Shown: piece after piece, positions 1 to 8,937 of the stretch
Numbering within the stretch: the stretch's first letter is position 1
Layout of the letters: the number at the start of each line of letters is the position of its first letter
Assembly: GCF_900239345.1 (NCBI RefSeq)
Contig: NZ_OESZ01000034.1
Span: 62,001-126,000 of the forward strand
Origin: Tenacibaculum dicentrarchi
Lineage (GTDB): Bacteria > Bacteroidota > Bacteroidia > Flavobacteriales > Flavobacteriaceae
Direction: 5' to 3'
Length of the DNA stretch: 64,000 nucleotides
Notes under the pieces: model-generated
Databases searched by the model: none
What the model was told of the DNA's origin: nothing
The model's input: the letters and a program-made list of their open reading frames with translations, nothing else
Program-made: the position numbers and the translations under genes

Positions 1-248
1 GAATATCCGTAGGATAAAACTTCAATATTTTTACCAATACTTTCTACAAAAATTGTTTTCTTTTGGGAGCTAGCCAACATTACTTTTTCTCGTTTTGGAA
101 TTGGAAATTTTACAGGAGTACTAAAAAGAAGTGCCGCAAATTTAGCTGTTAAATGTGTTGAAAAAAACTGTGTAAATTTAGCTGAAAAAATAATAGGTTT
201 AGGAATTGTTAAGCTAGGGGGGAGTAAATTTGTATTTATTAAATTCAT
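1..248 (-). CDS. N-terminal part of a probable alpha/beta hydrolase (cut by window edge)
   Basis: An open frame without stops runs from ATG 248-246 leftward off the window, giving about 82 residues. The visible segments FPIPKREKVM and KNIEVLSYGYS resemble the start of flavobacterial alpha/beta hydrolases, where a strand ending in a Tyr-Gly sequence comes just before the HGW oxyanion segment. The catalytic part lies outside the window, so the family call is tentative. It is divergent from the M48 protease gene. Confidence 0.5.
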   Translation of the reverse strand, partial: MNLINTNLLPPSLTIPKPIIFSAKFTQFFSTHLTAKFAALLFSTPVKFPIPKREKVMLASSQKKTIFVESIGKNIEVLSYGY

Positions 249-303
249 GACATTTTTTAATATAATAATATAATTTGTAAAGATAAACAAACAAATTGTT
301 TCC

Positions 304-311
304 TACTTTTG
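304..311 (+). promoter_or_regulatory. -7 promoter box TACTTTTG of the M48 protease gene
   Basis: TACTTTTG matches the Bacteroidota -7 consensus TAnnTTTG and lies 59 bases before the ATG at 371. It is followed at 312-336 by an imperfect hairpin in the untranslated leader (TGACATTAT pairing with ATAATGTGTCA). No good -33 element was seen. Confidence 0.45.
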
Positions 312-370
312 TGACATTATTATTTATAATGTGTCATATATAATGACCAAAACAACTAAAAACAAAAAAA

Positions 371-1180
371 ATGAAAAAAATTATAGCTTTAGGAATTGTT
401 GCCCTATTTTTAGTACAATGTAGTACGGTGCCAATTACAGGAAGAAAACGACTTAATTTCGTAAGTGATGCGCAAGTATTACCTGCAAGTTTTGCACAAT
501 ATAAAGGTTTTTTACAAGAAAATAAATTATCTACAAATGTTACAAAATCAAACCAAATAAAAAGAGTTGGTAAAAAGATTTCAGCAGCAGTAGATCGTTT
601 TATGAGAGCCAACGGAATGACATCCGAAGCAAATTCATATCGATGGGAATTTAATTTAGTAGAAGATAAAACATTAAATGCTTGGTGTATGCCAGGAGGT
701 AAAGTAGTTTTTTATACGGGTATTTTACCAGTTTGTGCTAACGAAGATGGTGTTGCTGCTGTTATGGGACATGAGGTAGCCCATGCTTTTGCTAAACATG
801 GGCAAGAGCGTATGTCAACAGGTAAAATACAACAATTAGGTGGTGCAGCAGTAGCTTTAGGAACAGCAAATAGTAAAAATGCACAACTTTTTAATATGGC
901 GTATGGTTTAGGAAGTCAAACTCTTGTAATGTTGCCATTTAGTAGAGGTCATGAAACAGAAGCCGATAAATTAGGATTGGTTTTTATGTTAATGGCAGGC
1001 TATAATGGTAGCGAAGCAGCTGAGGTTTGGGTACGAATGAGTCAAATATCAAAAGGAAAAGCACCTGCTGAATTTATGAGTACACACCCTTCAAACCAAA
1101 CACGTATTCGAACACTTAGAGCTTTTTTACCAGAAGCAAAAAAATTAGCAGCAAAATATAATGTTCCAGTAAGAAAATAG
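371..1180 (+). CDS. M48 family zinc metalloprotease lipoprotein
   Basis: 269 residues. A lipoprotein signal ends at the lipobox LVQC (Cys17), so the mature protein should be lipid-anchored facing the periplasm. The zinc motif HEVAH is at residues 134-138, and the third ligand is likely Glu195 in SRGHETEADKLG, the classic M48 C-terminal motif. The length fits the LoiP/YcaL/BepA-like periplasmic M48 proteases, which handle misfolded outer-membrane proteins; the substrate here is not known. The gene stands alone and is closed by a strong terminator 23 bases downstream. The ATG follows an A-rich stretch (aaacaaaaaaa), as expected for this phylum. Confidence 0.9.
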   Translation: MKKIIALGIVALFLVQCSTVPITGRKRLNFVSDAQVLPASFAQYKGFLQENKLSTNVTKSNQIKRVGKKISAAVDRFMRANGMTSEANSYRWEFNLVEDKTLNAWCMPGGKVVFYTGILPVCANEDGVAAVMGHEVAHAFAKHGQERMSTGKIQQLGGAAVALGTANSKNAQLFNMAYGLGSQTLVMLPFSRGHETEADKLGLVFMLMAGYNGSEAAEVWVRMSQISKGKAPAEFMSTHPSNQTRIRTLRAFLPEAKKLAAKYNVPVRK

Positions 1181-1203
1181 CAGCATAAATTATTTATATT
1201 GCC

Positions 1204-1234
1204 AACCGTTCATTTTTATGAGCGGTTTTTTTTA
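1204..1234 (+). terminator. Rho-independent terminator after the M48 protease gene
   Basis: AACCGTTCAT pairs with ATGAGCGGTT (one G-U pair) around a four-base T loop, followed by a run of eight T. It separates the protease gene from the MFS gene that starts at 1247. Confidence 0.85.
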
Positions 1235-1246
1235 TTTTAAGAAGAT

Positions 1247-2542
1247 ATGTATAAAAGAGGAGATAAGAAGTTAATTAACGCCTGGGCGTTTTACGATTGG
1301 GCAAACTCGGTATATTCATTAGTAATAAGCACGGCAGTTTTTCCGTTATATTACAGTGCGGTAACCAAAGGAAAAACCGTTTGTTTTTTAGGAATGGATT
1401 GGGAACATCCCGATAGTTTATATAGCTATGCCTTGTCGTTTTCTTTTTTAGTGGTGGCATTTATTTCACCTATTTTATCAGGAATTGCCGATTATACCGG
1501 AAGTAAGAAAAAATTCATGAAGTTTTTCTGTTGGATGGGTGGTTTATCAGTAATTGCCTTGTATTTTTTTAAAGGTGTTTCTACTGTTTGGATTGGTATT
1601 TTATTCACCATTTTAGCAAGTATTGGTTTTTGGGCTAGTTGGGTATTTTATAATGCCTATTTACCTGAAGTAGCTTTGCCTGAACAACAAGATAAAGCGA
1701 GTGCAAAAGGTTTTATGTACGGATATGTAGGTTCGGTAATATTATTGATTATCAATTTAATAATGATTCAAAATCCTGATTTATTTGGCATTACAACAGG
1801 TATGGCTTCTCGGATTTCTTTTGTAATGGTGGGGCTTTGGTGGATTGGTTTTGCACAAATTACCTTTAAAAAACTACCCGACGATATTTACAATAAACAA
1901 CCCGATAACGATTACATCTGGAAAGGCTACAGAGAATTAAAAATTGTATATAAAGAACTGTTAAACTACCCGACATTAAAGCGTTTTTTAATCTCTTTTT
2001 TCTTTTTAAGCATTGGGGTGCAAACCATTATTTTAATGGCGGCTATTTTTGGTTCATCAGAATTAAACTTACCCACTTTTAATATGATTTTAACGATATT
2101 ATTAGTGCAAATAATTGCTATTTTTGGTGCTTATATTTTTTCAAGGGTATCAGGCAAATTTGGTAATATCACCGCTTTAAAAATAACTATCATTATTTGG
2201 ATGCTTGTCTGTTTATTTGCCTTTTCATTAGATAAAACACAAGAAAACGTTGGTATATATTTTTATGGACTAGGAGGCTTATTAGGTTTGGTTCAAGGTG
2301 CAATACAAACATTAACACGATCTACATACTCAAAGTTATTACCAGATACACAAGATCACGCTACTTATTTTAGTTTTTATGACGTTACCGAAAAAATAGC
2401 TATTGTTTTAGGAACATCAGTTTACGGAACATTATATGCTATTACAGATTCTATGCAATGGTCTGTCTTGTGTTTAGCTGTTTTCTTTTTAGCCTCATTA
2501 TTGGTGTTAAACACCATGAAAAAAACAAAATATGTCGCTTAA
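1247..2542 (+). CDS. MFS transporter, UMF1/Atg22-like family
   Basis: 431 residues with about 12 hydrophobic segments. The start INAWAFYDWANSVYSLV is the hallmark of the UMF1 (Atg22-like, 'vacuole effluxer') branch of the major facilitator superfamily. It also has GIADYTGSKKK, the short basic loop between helices 2 and 3 of MFS proteins, and GLVQGAIQTLTRSTYSKL before helix 11. Members export small solutes such as amino acids, but the substrate cannot be read from sequence. It lies in its own unit between a terminator and a convergent pseudouridine synthase gene, with 2 bases between the stop codons. Confidence 0.85.
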   Translation: MYKRGDKKLINAWAFYDWANSVYSLVISTAVFPLYYSAVTKGKTVCFLGMDWEHPDSLYSYALSFSFLVVAFISPILSGIADYTGSKKKFMKFFCWMGGLSVIALYFFKGVSTVWIGILFTILASIGFWASWVFYNAYLPEVALPEQQDKASAKGFMYGYVGSVILLIINLIMIQNPDLFGITTGMASRISFVMVGLWWIGFAQITFKKLPDDIYNKQPDNDYIWKGYRELKIVYKELLNYPTLKRFLISFFFLSIGVQTIILMAAIFGSSELNLPTFNMILTILLVQIIAIFGAYIFSRVSGKFGNITALKITIIIWMLVCLFAFSLDKTQENVGIYFYGLGGLLGLVQGAIQTLTRSTYSKLLPDTQDHATYFSFYDVTEKIAIVLGTSVYGTLYAITDSMQWSVLCLAVFFLASLLVLNTMKKTKYVA

Positions 2543-2544
2543 AT

Positions 2545-4200
2545 TTAAAATGGAACAGCAGATGAAAAATATAGTTCTTGTTTTGTAATAGGATGCTTAA
2601 AACTAATTTTTTCAGCATGTAAATGTAATCTATTAGCGGTAACACCATATAAAACATCGCCAATAATTGGTGAATTTAAGCCTAAATGATGCGCTGCATG
2701 AACACGTAATTGATGCGTTCGCCCAGTAATTGGATAAAAATAAACCCTTGTTTTGTTATTTTTAATTTCGATGATTTCCCATTTTGTAAGCGTATTCTTG
2801 CCGTGTGCATGGCAAACTAATTGTTTAGGTCTGTCCTCTAAATTAACTCTTAAAGGCAGGGTTATCTCATTGTTTATTTTCTGGTTTTTTTTAGAAGAAA
2901 CAGCTTTTAAAATACCATCTAAAACCGCTACGTAACGCTTTTTAATTGTTTTGTTGATAAACTGATCTTGTAAGTTTTTGTAAATTTCAAGGTTCTTTGC
3001 AATTAATAAAATTCCAGAAGTTGCCATGTCTAACCGATGTACGACTAGCGCATTTAGGTGTTTTTTTTCAATGCGATGCGCTACCGAATCTTGATTTTTT
3101 TTCCCTGGAACAGATAACAATCCTGAAGGCTTATTAACAACTAATAAATAGGCATCTTCAAAAATAATTTCTAATTCTTTTTCTTCTGAAATTTTTTCTT
3201 CCAAAGGATTATTATAAACCGATATACCTTGTAACATATGTTTTAAAATCGGTTTGCACTTTCCGGTACATGCCGTATAATAATTTTTATGTTTTCGAAC
3301 GGATGTCGCTAACGGATTTCCCCACCAAAACTCCGCCATACAAATAGGCGTAAAGTGGTTTAAAAATGCATATTGTAATAATTTTGGTGCGCAACAATCG
3401 CCTGCTCCTGCGGGAATATTTTGTGGTGAGTTTTCAAAAATAGTAATTAAACTTTGTGTTTTATTATTCGCATTTAAAAACTGATATTGCTTAAATATTT
3501 CTTGCTGTCCTGATGATGAAAGTTCTTTTCGTTGTTGTTTTAATTGTTCAATCTGTTCTTGAAAATTGCTGTATTTTTTTTTAAAAGGACGAATTTTATC
3601 CTGTAAATAAACATCATATTCTCGAAGATAAAATTCTTCATTAATATTGAGTTGATTGTTTTGTTTTCCTTCTATCTTTCTTAAAAGTCTTCTTTGTTTA
3701 AGTATTTTTTGCTCTTCTTGAAGTAATTTTTCAGTTGATTTTAGTAAAATAAAATAGTCTTTTTTTGTTTTTAAATAGGCGCTACTATTTTCTAAATTGA
3801 TAATTTTCTGATTAATCTGATTGTTTATTTTTTCAGTTTTCAAGAAAACACCATCTTCTTTTAAAACATCATAAACAGGCGGAACAAAATGCTTGTGCTG
3901 TGTACTTTGTGCTATTTTTCCTGAAAAAGCCGTTAAATACCCGAGTTTACCTTGCTTATTTTTAACCACTAAAACCCCAAACATTTTTCCTAAAGCAGTA
4001 GTATTTTGCTTGTTTTTGTGGAGGGCTATGTTTTTCAATCCGAAGTTATGCGTAAAATCTGTTTGAGTTTTTAAATATTCTTGTAATTCTTCCGAAGCAA
4101 TTTTAGCCAAAGGATGTGGCGTGTAATTATGCGGATAATCAAATTTTTCAGGAACTGTAATTTGACTAATATCCGAAGTGAAAGCAATAAGTTTAGGCAT
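2545..4200 (-). CDS. RluA-family RNA pseudouridine synthase with long N-terminal domain
   Basis: 551 residues when started at ATG 4200. The last about 220 residues are the catalytic domain: AYLLVVNKPSGLLSVPG, then VVHRLDMATSGILL with the catalytic Asp of the HRLD motif, and GRTHQLRVHAAH. The first about 330 residues are an accessory region with a coiled coil (Glu/Lys/Gln rich) and a Cys segment (AGDCCAPKLLQYAF, CMAEFWWG, TACTGKCK) that may bind metal. Class members of this length are known in other bacteria, but their RNA targets are not well fixed. A longer frame opens at 4257, but its first 19 codons are read through the terminator of the upstream gene, so MPKLIAFTSD is the better start. 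Confidence 0.82.
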   Translation of the reverse strand: MPKLIAFTSDISQITVPEKFDYPHNYTPHPLAKIASEELQEYLKTQTDFTHNFGLKNIALHKNKQNTTALGKMFGVLVVKNKQGKLGYLTAFSGKIAQSTQHKHFVPPVYDVLKEDGVFLKTEKINNQINQKIINLENSSAYLKTKKDYFILLKSTEKLLQEEQKILKQRRLLRKIEGKQNNQLNINEEFYLREYDVYLQDKIRPFKKKYSNFQEQIEQLKQQRKELSSSGQQEIFKQYQFLNANNKTQSLITIFENSPQNIPAGAGDCCAPKLLQYAFLNHFTPICMAEFWWGNPLATSVRKHKNYYTACTGKCKPILKHMLQGISVYNNPLEEKISEEKELEIIFEDAYLLVVNKPSGLLSVPGKKNQDSVAHRIEKKHLNALVVHRLDMATSGILLIAKNLEIYKNLQDQFINKTIKKRYVAVLDGILKAVSSKKNQKINNEITLPLRVNLEDRPKQLVCHAHGKNTLTKWEIIEIKNNKTRVYFYPITGRTHQLRVHAAHHLGLNSPIIGDVLYGVTANRLHLHAEKISFKHPITKQELYFSSAVPF

Positions 4201-4231
4201 TTTTAAAATAAATAAGAATAATAAAAGTAGT

Positions 4232-4266
4232 TTAAAATAAAAAAGTGTTGTTTTCACAACACTTTT
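4232..4266 (-). terminator. Terminator of the acyl-CoA synthetase gene, GAAA tetraloop
   Basis: On the minus strand AAAAGTGTTGT pairs with ACAACACTTTT (11 bp) around a GAAA loop, followed by TTATTTT. It lies 38 bases past the synthetase stop at 4304 and just before the start of the pseudouridine synthase gene, and it rules out the longer reading of that gene. Confidence 0.85.
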
Positions 4267-4303
4267 AAATATTTTTAGCAGTATAATCTTCAGAAAAATG
4301 AAG

Positions 4304-6076
4304 TTAACTTCTATAAATTTTATCGTATAAATCTTTATACATTTCTTTAATAATTTTACGTTTCATTTTCATGGTAGGAGTAAGGTGCCCACCTTCAATC
4401 GACCATTCTTCAGGAGTTAGTTCAAACTTTTTAATAGTTTCCCATTTCCCGAAATTAGCATTACAAATAATAACCTCTTCTTCAATACGATCAATTACTT
4501 TTTGGTTTTTAACCAATTCTTGATTTGTTTCTAATTTAATCCCATGTCTTGAAGCCCATTCTTTAACAAAATCAAAATTAGGTTGAATAAAAGCAGCTGC
4601 CATTTTTTCTCCCTCGCCAATTACCATTACTTGCTCTATAAAACGTGATTGTTTTAATTCGCCTTCTAATAATGGCGGCACAATATATTTACCACCAGAA
4701 GTTTTAAACATTTCTTTGGTACGTCCTGTAATTTTCAAAAATCCATCGGCATCCAACTCCCCTTTATCACCAGTATAAAAATAGCCATCTTTTATAACTT
4801 CCGCTGTTTTTTCAGGGTCTTTATAGTAGCCTAACATTACATTAGGACCTTTTACTAAAATTTCGCCAGTGCTTGCGAATTTTAATTCAATGCCGTCTAA
4901 CATTTTACCAACAGTTCCTACTTTAAAACCACCATTTCTAACATCGTTAACACTAAGAACAGGTGAGGTTTCGGTAAGTCCATAACCTTCCATTACAGGC
5001 ATTCCTGCGGCAGTAAAAACTCTTGTTAATCGTGATTGTAAAGCAGCTGAACCAGAAACCATTAATTTAAGTTCACCCCCTAAAGCTTCTTGCCATTTCG
5101 AAAAAATTAATTTACGAGCAATGCTTAATTTTTTTTCATACCACCATCCATTAGCACCATACGGCTCATATTGAAGCCCTAATTCAATTGCCCAGAAAAA
5201 CAATCGTTTTTTTATTCCTGTTAAATCTGCTCCTTTGGCATAAATTTTATCGTAAATTTTTTCATACAAACGAGGAACAGCTGTCATTACATGCGGTTTA
5301 ATTTCTTTTGCATTATCGCTTAGTTTATCAATAGATTCGGCAAAATAGATTGAAACACCACAGTATTGATATAAATATAAAATCATGCGTTCAAAAACAT
5401 GGCAAACTGGTAAAAAACTCAACCCACGTTCTTCACCATATAATAATGGCACTCTTTTTTCACTAGCTAATACATCAGAAACAATATTTCCGTGCGAAAG
5501 CATAACGCCTTTAGGTCTTCCAGTAGTTCCTGATGTGTAAATTAAGGTTGCTAAATCGTCTGATTTAACGGCACTTTTTCTAGCTTCAACTTCCGATTGA
5601 TTACTTTTGTCTTCCCCGAGTTTTAAAATATCTTTCCAATTTTTTTCATTGGTAATATCATCAAAAGTAAAAACACCTTTCAGTTTTGTATTTCCTTTAA
5701 TTTGATTTAGTTTATCTAAAATAGATTGATCAGAAACAATACAATAAATAGCTTCAGAATGATTTAAAACATACTCATAATCTTCTTTTGAAATAGTCGG
5801 ATAAATAGGTACGTTTTGCGCACCAGTTTGTAAAATACCGATATCACAAATGTTCCATTCCGTACGATTAGTGGTTGAAATTACGGCAATTTTATCATTA
5901 GGCTGTATGCCTAAACGGAGTAAACCTCTACTAATAGTGTTGGCTTTATCAATATATTCTTGAGTAGATATAGATTCCCATTTACCATTATATTTAGTGG
6001 TAAAAGCTTTTTCTAGATTATACGTTTCTTGCAGGTGATATGGAAAGTCAAAAAGACGGGTTATTTCAATCGACAT
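4304..6076 (-). CDS. Long-chain fatty acid-CoA ligase (AMP-forming)
   Basis: 590 residues from ATG 6076 (MSIEITRLFDFPYH); an upstream in-frame ATG at 6130 adds 18 residues that do not look like the family. The ANL-superfamily motifs are all present: ATLIYTSGTTGRPKGVM (ATP loop), GYGLTETSPVLS (A4/A5), YFYTGDKGELDADG and ITGRTKEMFKTSGGKY (hinge and C-terminal lid). The protein activates free fatty acids to acyl-CoA through an acyl-adenylate, at the inner face of the membrane. It is similar to the FadD15/bubblegum-type ligases that are common in Bacteroidota. Single gene with its own terminator; a long repeat-bearing gap lies upstream. Confidence 0.88.
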   Translation of the reverse strand: MSIEITRLFDFPYHLQETYNLEKAFTTKYNGKWESISTQEYIDKANTISRGLLRLGIQPNDKIAVISTTNRTEWNICDIGILQTGAQNVPIYPTISKEDYEYVLNHSEAIYCIVSDQSILDKLNQIKGNTKLKGVFTFDDITNEKNWKDILKLGEDKSNQSEVEARKSAVKSDDLATLIYTSGTTGRPKGVMLSHGNIVSDVLASEKRVPLLYGEERGLSFLPVCHVFERMILYLYQYCGVSIYFAESIDKLSDNAKEIKPHVMTAVPRLYEKIYDKIYAKGADLTGIKKRLFFWAIELGLQYEPYGANGWWYEKKLSIARKLIFSKWQEALGGELKLMVSGSAALQSRLTRVFTAAGMPVMEGYGLTETSPVLSVNDVRNGGFKVGTVGKMLDGIELKFASTGEILVKGPNVMLGYYKDPEKTAEVIKDGYFYTGDKGELDADGFLKITGRTKEMFKTSGGKYIVPPLLEGELKQSRFIEQVMVIGEGEKMAAAFIQPNFDFVKEWASRHGIKLETNQELVKNQKVIDRIEEEVIICNANFGKWETIKKFELTPEEWSIEGGHLTPTMKMKRKIIKEMYKDLYDKIYRS

Positions 6077-6274
6077 AAAGTTGTTGTTTTTTGCGTATTG
6101 CAAATTAGGTAAATTCCATCGATTGTACAAGTTTCACTTTGATGTCTGTAAATCAGTTTTTTACGATTATTTAAACTAAGGTAATAGTCTTTTTAAGCGA
6201 CATTTTTTAGTATTATATGCAACATAAAGGGCTAGGTTTTTTGAATTTCATAAAAATTAATAAAAATAATTTGA

Positions 6275-6375
6275 AGCAATTTCCCGCTTTCCGCACTCGC
6301 TCTTTTTTGAAAAAAATCAAAAAAGGAGCTCAAACAGATGCTTCAATCGGGGCTAGGCATTTGTACTAATTTTTG
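6275..6375 (+). repeat. Dispersed intergenic repeat, copy A (about 100 bases)
   Basis: Starts AGCAATTTCCCGCTTTCCGC and ends CTTCAATCGGGGCTAGGCAT plus a T-rich tail. A second copy at 58694-58795 is nearly identical in both outer blocks. The centre forms a hairpin (CTCTTTTTTGA with TCAAAAAAGGAG) that is kept in both copies although its bases differ. No protein is encoded. Confidence 0.85.
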
Positions 6376-6453
6376 AAATTAACGAATAAAAGTTCATCTG
6401 TGCTATCTGAGTATCTTGCTCGTAACGATATTAGGTAGTATCACAAGGTAATT

Positions 6454-6486
6454 AGACCTCACAGATTTTTAAAACCTGTAAGGTCT
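6454..6486. repeat. 33-base palindromic repeat, copy 1
   Basis: AGACCTCACAG and its near inverse CTGTAAGGTCT flank an AT spacer. The same 33-base palindrome occurs at 31696-31728 with a few changes. Both copies lie just past the 3' end of a minus-strand or convergent gene, like REP elements. Confidence 0.8.
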
Positions 6487-6563
6487 GTGTTTAACTAATT
6501 TATATATTTTAAAGAGGCTCTAAAATATTATGAGTTTGTTTAAAATTTAAATAAGTTTTTCAA

Positions 6564-6586
6564 TTTGAGTAATTTTTTACTTCAAA
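6564..6586 (-). terminator. Hairpin after thrC, weak terminator
   Basis: On the minus strand TTTGAAGTAA pairs with TTACTCAAA (one bulge) around a four-base loop, followed by a T-poor tail. It is the best candidate for the end of the thr operon, 22 bases past the thrC stop. Confidence 0.45.
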
Positions 6587-6607
6587 AAAATTATATCGAG
6601 AACTTTT

Positions 6608-7906
6608 TTAGGAATTTAAAAAGTTTTTCAAATCGTTATAATTAGTTGTTTTAATCGCTTTTTTATCTTTATTCATAACCGATTTAATTTGTTCAGGAAT
6701 CGCGATTTTTACACTTAAAGTATTTTCAACAACATCTAAAAATTTAACAGGATGTGCCGTTTCTAAAAATACACAAAATGCTTCTGAATTATTTTTTTGA
6801 TATTCTTTTGCTCCTAAATATCCAACAGCTCCGTGTGGGTCGGCAATATAACCGCTATTTTTATGGATTAATTTCATTGCCTCACGAGTTTGTTCATCAG
6901 AAAAAGAATACGAAGAAAAAGTGTTTTTTAAAGCTTCTATATCATTTTGAAAAATTTCTTGAATACGGATAAAATTACTAGGATTTCCAACATCCATGGC
7001 ATTTGAAATCGTGGTTTTTGATGGCTTTGGTGTGTAAATTCCATCTTTTAAATAATTAGGAACGGTATCATTAATATTTGTTGAAGCAACAAAATGTTTA
7101 ATTGATAAGCCTAATTTTTGTGCCATCATTCCTGCACAGATATTTCCAAAATTACCGCTAGGAACAGAAAAAACAAGGTTTTCTAAAGTATCTTTTTGAG
7201 TTTTTTTAACTTGTTTATAAGCTAAGAAAAAGTAAAACATTTGTGGTAACCAACGTGCTACATTTATCGAATTTGCAGAAGTTAAAGTTCGGCTAATTTC
7301 AGTATCTAAAAAAGCCGTTTTTACCATTTCTTGACAATCATCAAAAACGCCATTAACCTCTAAAGCGGTGATGTTTTTTCCTAAAGTGGTCAATTGTTTT
7401 TCTTGTACATCGCTCACTTTTCCGCTAGGATATAAAATAACAACATCCACGCCTTTTACACCTAAAAATCCATGGGCAACCGCACCGCCAGTGTCGCCAG
7501 AAGTGGCAACTAAAACGGTTAATTCCTCATTGTTATTTCTATTGAAATAACCTAAACAACGTGCCATAAAACGAGCACCAACATCTTTAAAAGCCATGGT
7601 AGGACCATGAAAAAGTTCTAAAGTTACTACATTTTCATCCACAGAAACAACAGGGAAATCAAATGAAAGTGTTTCTTTGATAATTTGCTGTAAAACATCC
7701 GAAGGAATTTCATCGCCAACAAATTGTTTAATCACTTCAAAAGCAATTTCATGATTTGAATAATTTTCGATATTTTCAATAAAATCTTTTGAAAGTGGCG
7801 TAATATTTTCAGGAAAATATAAACCTCTGTCAGGAGCTAGTCCATTAACAACGGCTTCTTGAAAACTAACATTAGGCGATTTTTTATTAAGACTATAATA
7901 GTTCAT
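6608..7906 (-). CDS. thrC: Threonine synthase
   Basis: 432 residues. Converts O-phosphohomoserine to threonine with pyridoxal phosphate in the cytoplasm. HGPTMAFKDVGARFM holds the PLP-binding lysine, and ATSGDTGGAVAHGF and SVPSGNFGNICAG are the phosphate-binding glycine stretches. NAMDVGNPSNFIRIQEIF is typical of the longer E. coli-type enzyme. It is the last gene of thrA-thrB-thrC, 59 bases after thrB, and should be controlled by the leader in front of thrA. Confidence 0.95.
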   Translation of the reverse strand: MNYYSLNKKSPNVSFQEAVVNGLAPDRGLYFPENITPLSKDFIENIENYSNHEIAFEVIKQFVGDEIPSDVLQQIIKETLSFDFPVVSVDENVVTLELFHGPTMAFKDVGARFMARCLGYFNRNNNEELTVLVATSGDTGGAVAHGFLGVKGVDVVILYPSGKVSDVQEKQLTTLGKNITALEVNGVFDDCQEMVKTAFLDTEISRTLTSANSINVARWLPQMFYFFLAYKQVKKTQKDTLENLVFSVPSGNFGNICAGMMAQKLGLSIKHFVASTNINDTVPNYLKDGIYTPKPSKTTISNAMDVGNPSNFIRIQEIFQNDIEALKNTFSSYSFSDEQTREAMKLIHKNSGYIADPHGAVGYLGAKEYQKNNSEAFCVFLETAHPVKFLDVVENTLSVKIAIPEQIKSVMNKDKKAIKTTNYNDLKNFLNS

Positions 7907-7965
7907 TTTTATTTTTTATGAAAAGCATTATTAATAAAGTTAAAATATTTTTTGTGCTATTATTT

Positions 7966-8898
7966 TTATTTAGTTTCTAAAATTTTTATTCCTTCGGTAT
8001 TTATTTTTGATGAAAATAAGGTAAAATCAATATTTTTATCGGCGTAGGCATTTTGTATTGCTTTTTTAACTTTTTTAGCTGTTTTTTTACCTTTGCATAA
8101 GGCAAAAATAGTAGGGCCTGAACCTGAAATTCCTGCACCTAAAGCACCCGCTTTTATGGCTTCATTTTTAACTAAATCGAAATGAGGAATTAAATGTTTT
8201 CTGGCAGGTTCGGCAATTACATCGGTTAAAGAATCGCTAATTAATTGATAATTGTTTGTATGTAAACCGCTCACTAATCCGCCGACATTTGCCCATTGCG
8301 TAACGGCAGTTTTTAAAGGAATATTTTCGGGTAAAACCTCTCGAGCATCTTTTGTTTTTACTTCAATTTGCGGATGAATAGCCACTAATCGCAATTTTTT
8401 TGGCACTGGAATTTTTATAATTTGTAACGGTTCATGATTTTGAACCAATACAAAACCGCCGTAAATTGCTGCCGAAACATTATCAACAATTGGAGTTCCA
8501 CAAGCGGCTTCTTCGCCAAGTATCGAAAATTTTGTAATTTCTAACTGTGAAAATGGTTTGTTTAAAAGTTCATTAACACCAAAAGCCGCACCAGCGGAAC
8601 TCGCAGCGCTACTTCCTAAGCCACTTCCAGGTGAAAACCCTTTGTGCATGGTAATTTCAATACCAAAATCAACAGGATATTTTTCAAGCATTGCCAAAGC
8701 AACAACTCCCGCAGCGTTTTTTGTTGCATCAAAAGTTAGGGTATTTACACCCGTAATTTGTGTTATTTTCACGCCTTTTTCAGTGGTTTTTGTAAAGGTC
8801 ATTTCATCGCCCATTTTTTCGACAGCAAAACCCATCGCATCAAATCCGCAAGAAACATTAGCCACGGTGGCAGGAGCAAATATTTTTATATAATTCAT
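7966..8898 (-). CDS. thrB: Homoserine kinase
   Basis: 310 residues. GHMP-superfamily kinase that phosphorylates homoserine with ATP, the step before threonine synthase. The ATP loop GFSPGSGLGSSAASSAG, the N-terminal substrate motif FAPATVANVSCGFDAMGFA and the C-terminal GAGISGSGPTIFALC are all present. It lies between thrA (39 bases upstream) and thrC (59 bases downstream). Confidence 0.95.
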   Translation of the reverse strand: MNYIKIFAPATVANVSCGFDAMGFAVEKMGDEMTFTKTTEKGVKITQITGVNTLTFDATKNAAGVVALAMLEKYPVDFGIEITMHKGFSPGSGLGSSAASSAGAAFGVNELLNKPFSQLEITKFSILGEEAACGTPIVDNVSAAIYGGFVLVQNHEPLQIIKIPVPKKLRLVAIHPQIEVKTKDAREVLPENIPLKTAVTQWANVGGLVSGLHTNNYQLISDSLTDVIAEPARKHLIPHFDLVKNEAIKAGALGAGISGSGPTIFALCKGKKTAKKVKKAIQNAYADKNIDFTLFSSKINTEGIKILETK

Positions 8899-8937
8899 CT
8901 TTTTTCTTTTTTATCCGAAGTGAATATTTTTAATATT

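Larger units (their letters stand above)
6077..6607. other. 531-base gap between thrC and the acyl-CoA ligase gene, rich in repeats
   Basis: No coding frame was recognised. It holds a dispersed repeat (6275-6375), a 33-base palindrome (6454-6486), a hairpin just past thrC (6564-6586), and a partial look-alike of the third repeat family near 6515-6560 (GGCTCTAAAA, then TTTGTTTAAAATTT). It seems to be a landing place for small intergenic elements. Confidence 0.6.

Noticed and set aside
4201..4257. Longer reading of the pseudouridine synthase with a hydrophobic, signal-like N-terminus
   Set aside because: The extra codons are read through an 11-bp terminator stem and its T tail; a cytoplasmic RNA enzyme does not need a signal.
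6077..6130. 18-residue extension of the acyl-CoA ligase
   Set aside because: Residues have no family similarity; MSIEITRLFDF at 6076 has a typical A-rich upstream region.
8558..8893. Plus-strand open frame of 111 codons antisense to thrB
   Set aside because: Shadow of the homoserine kinase, which has all its motifs on the other strand.
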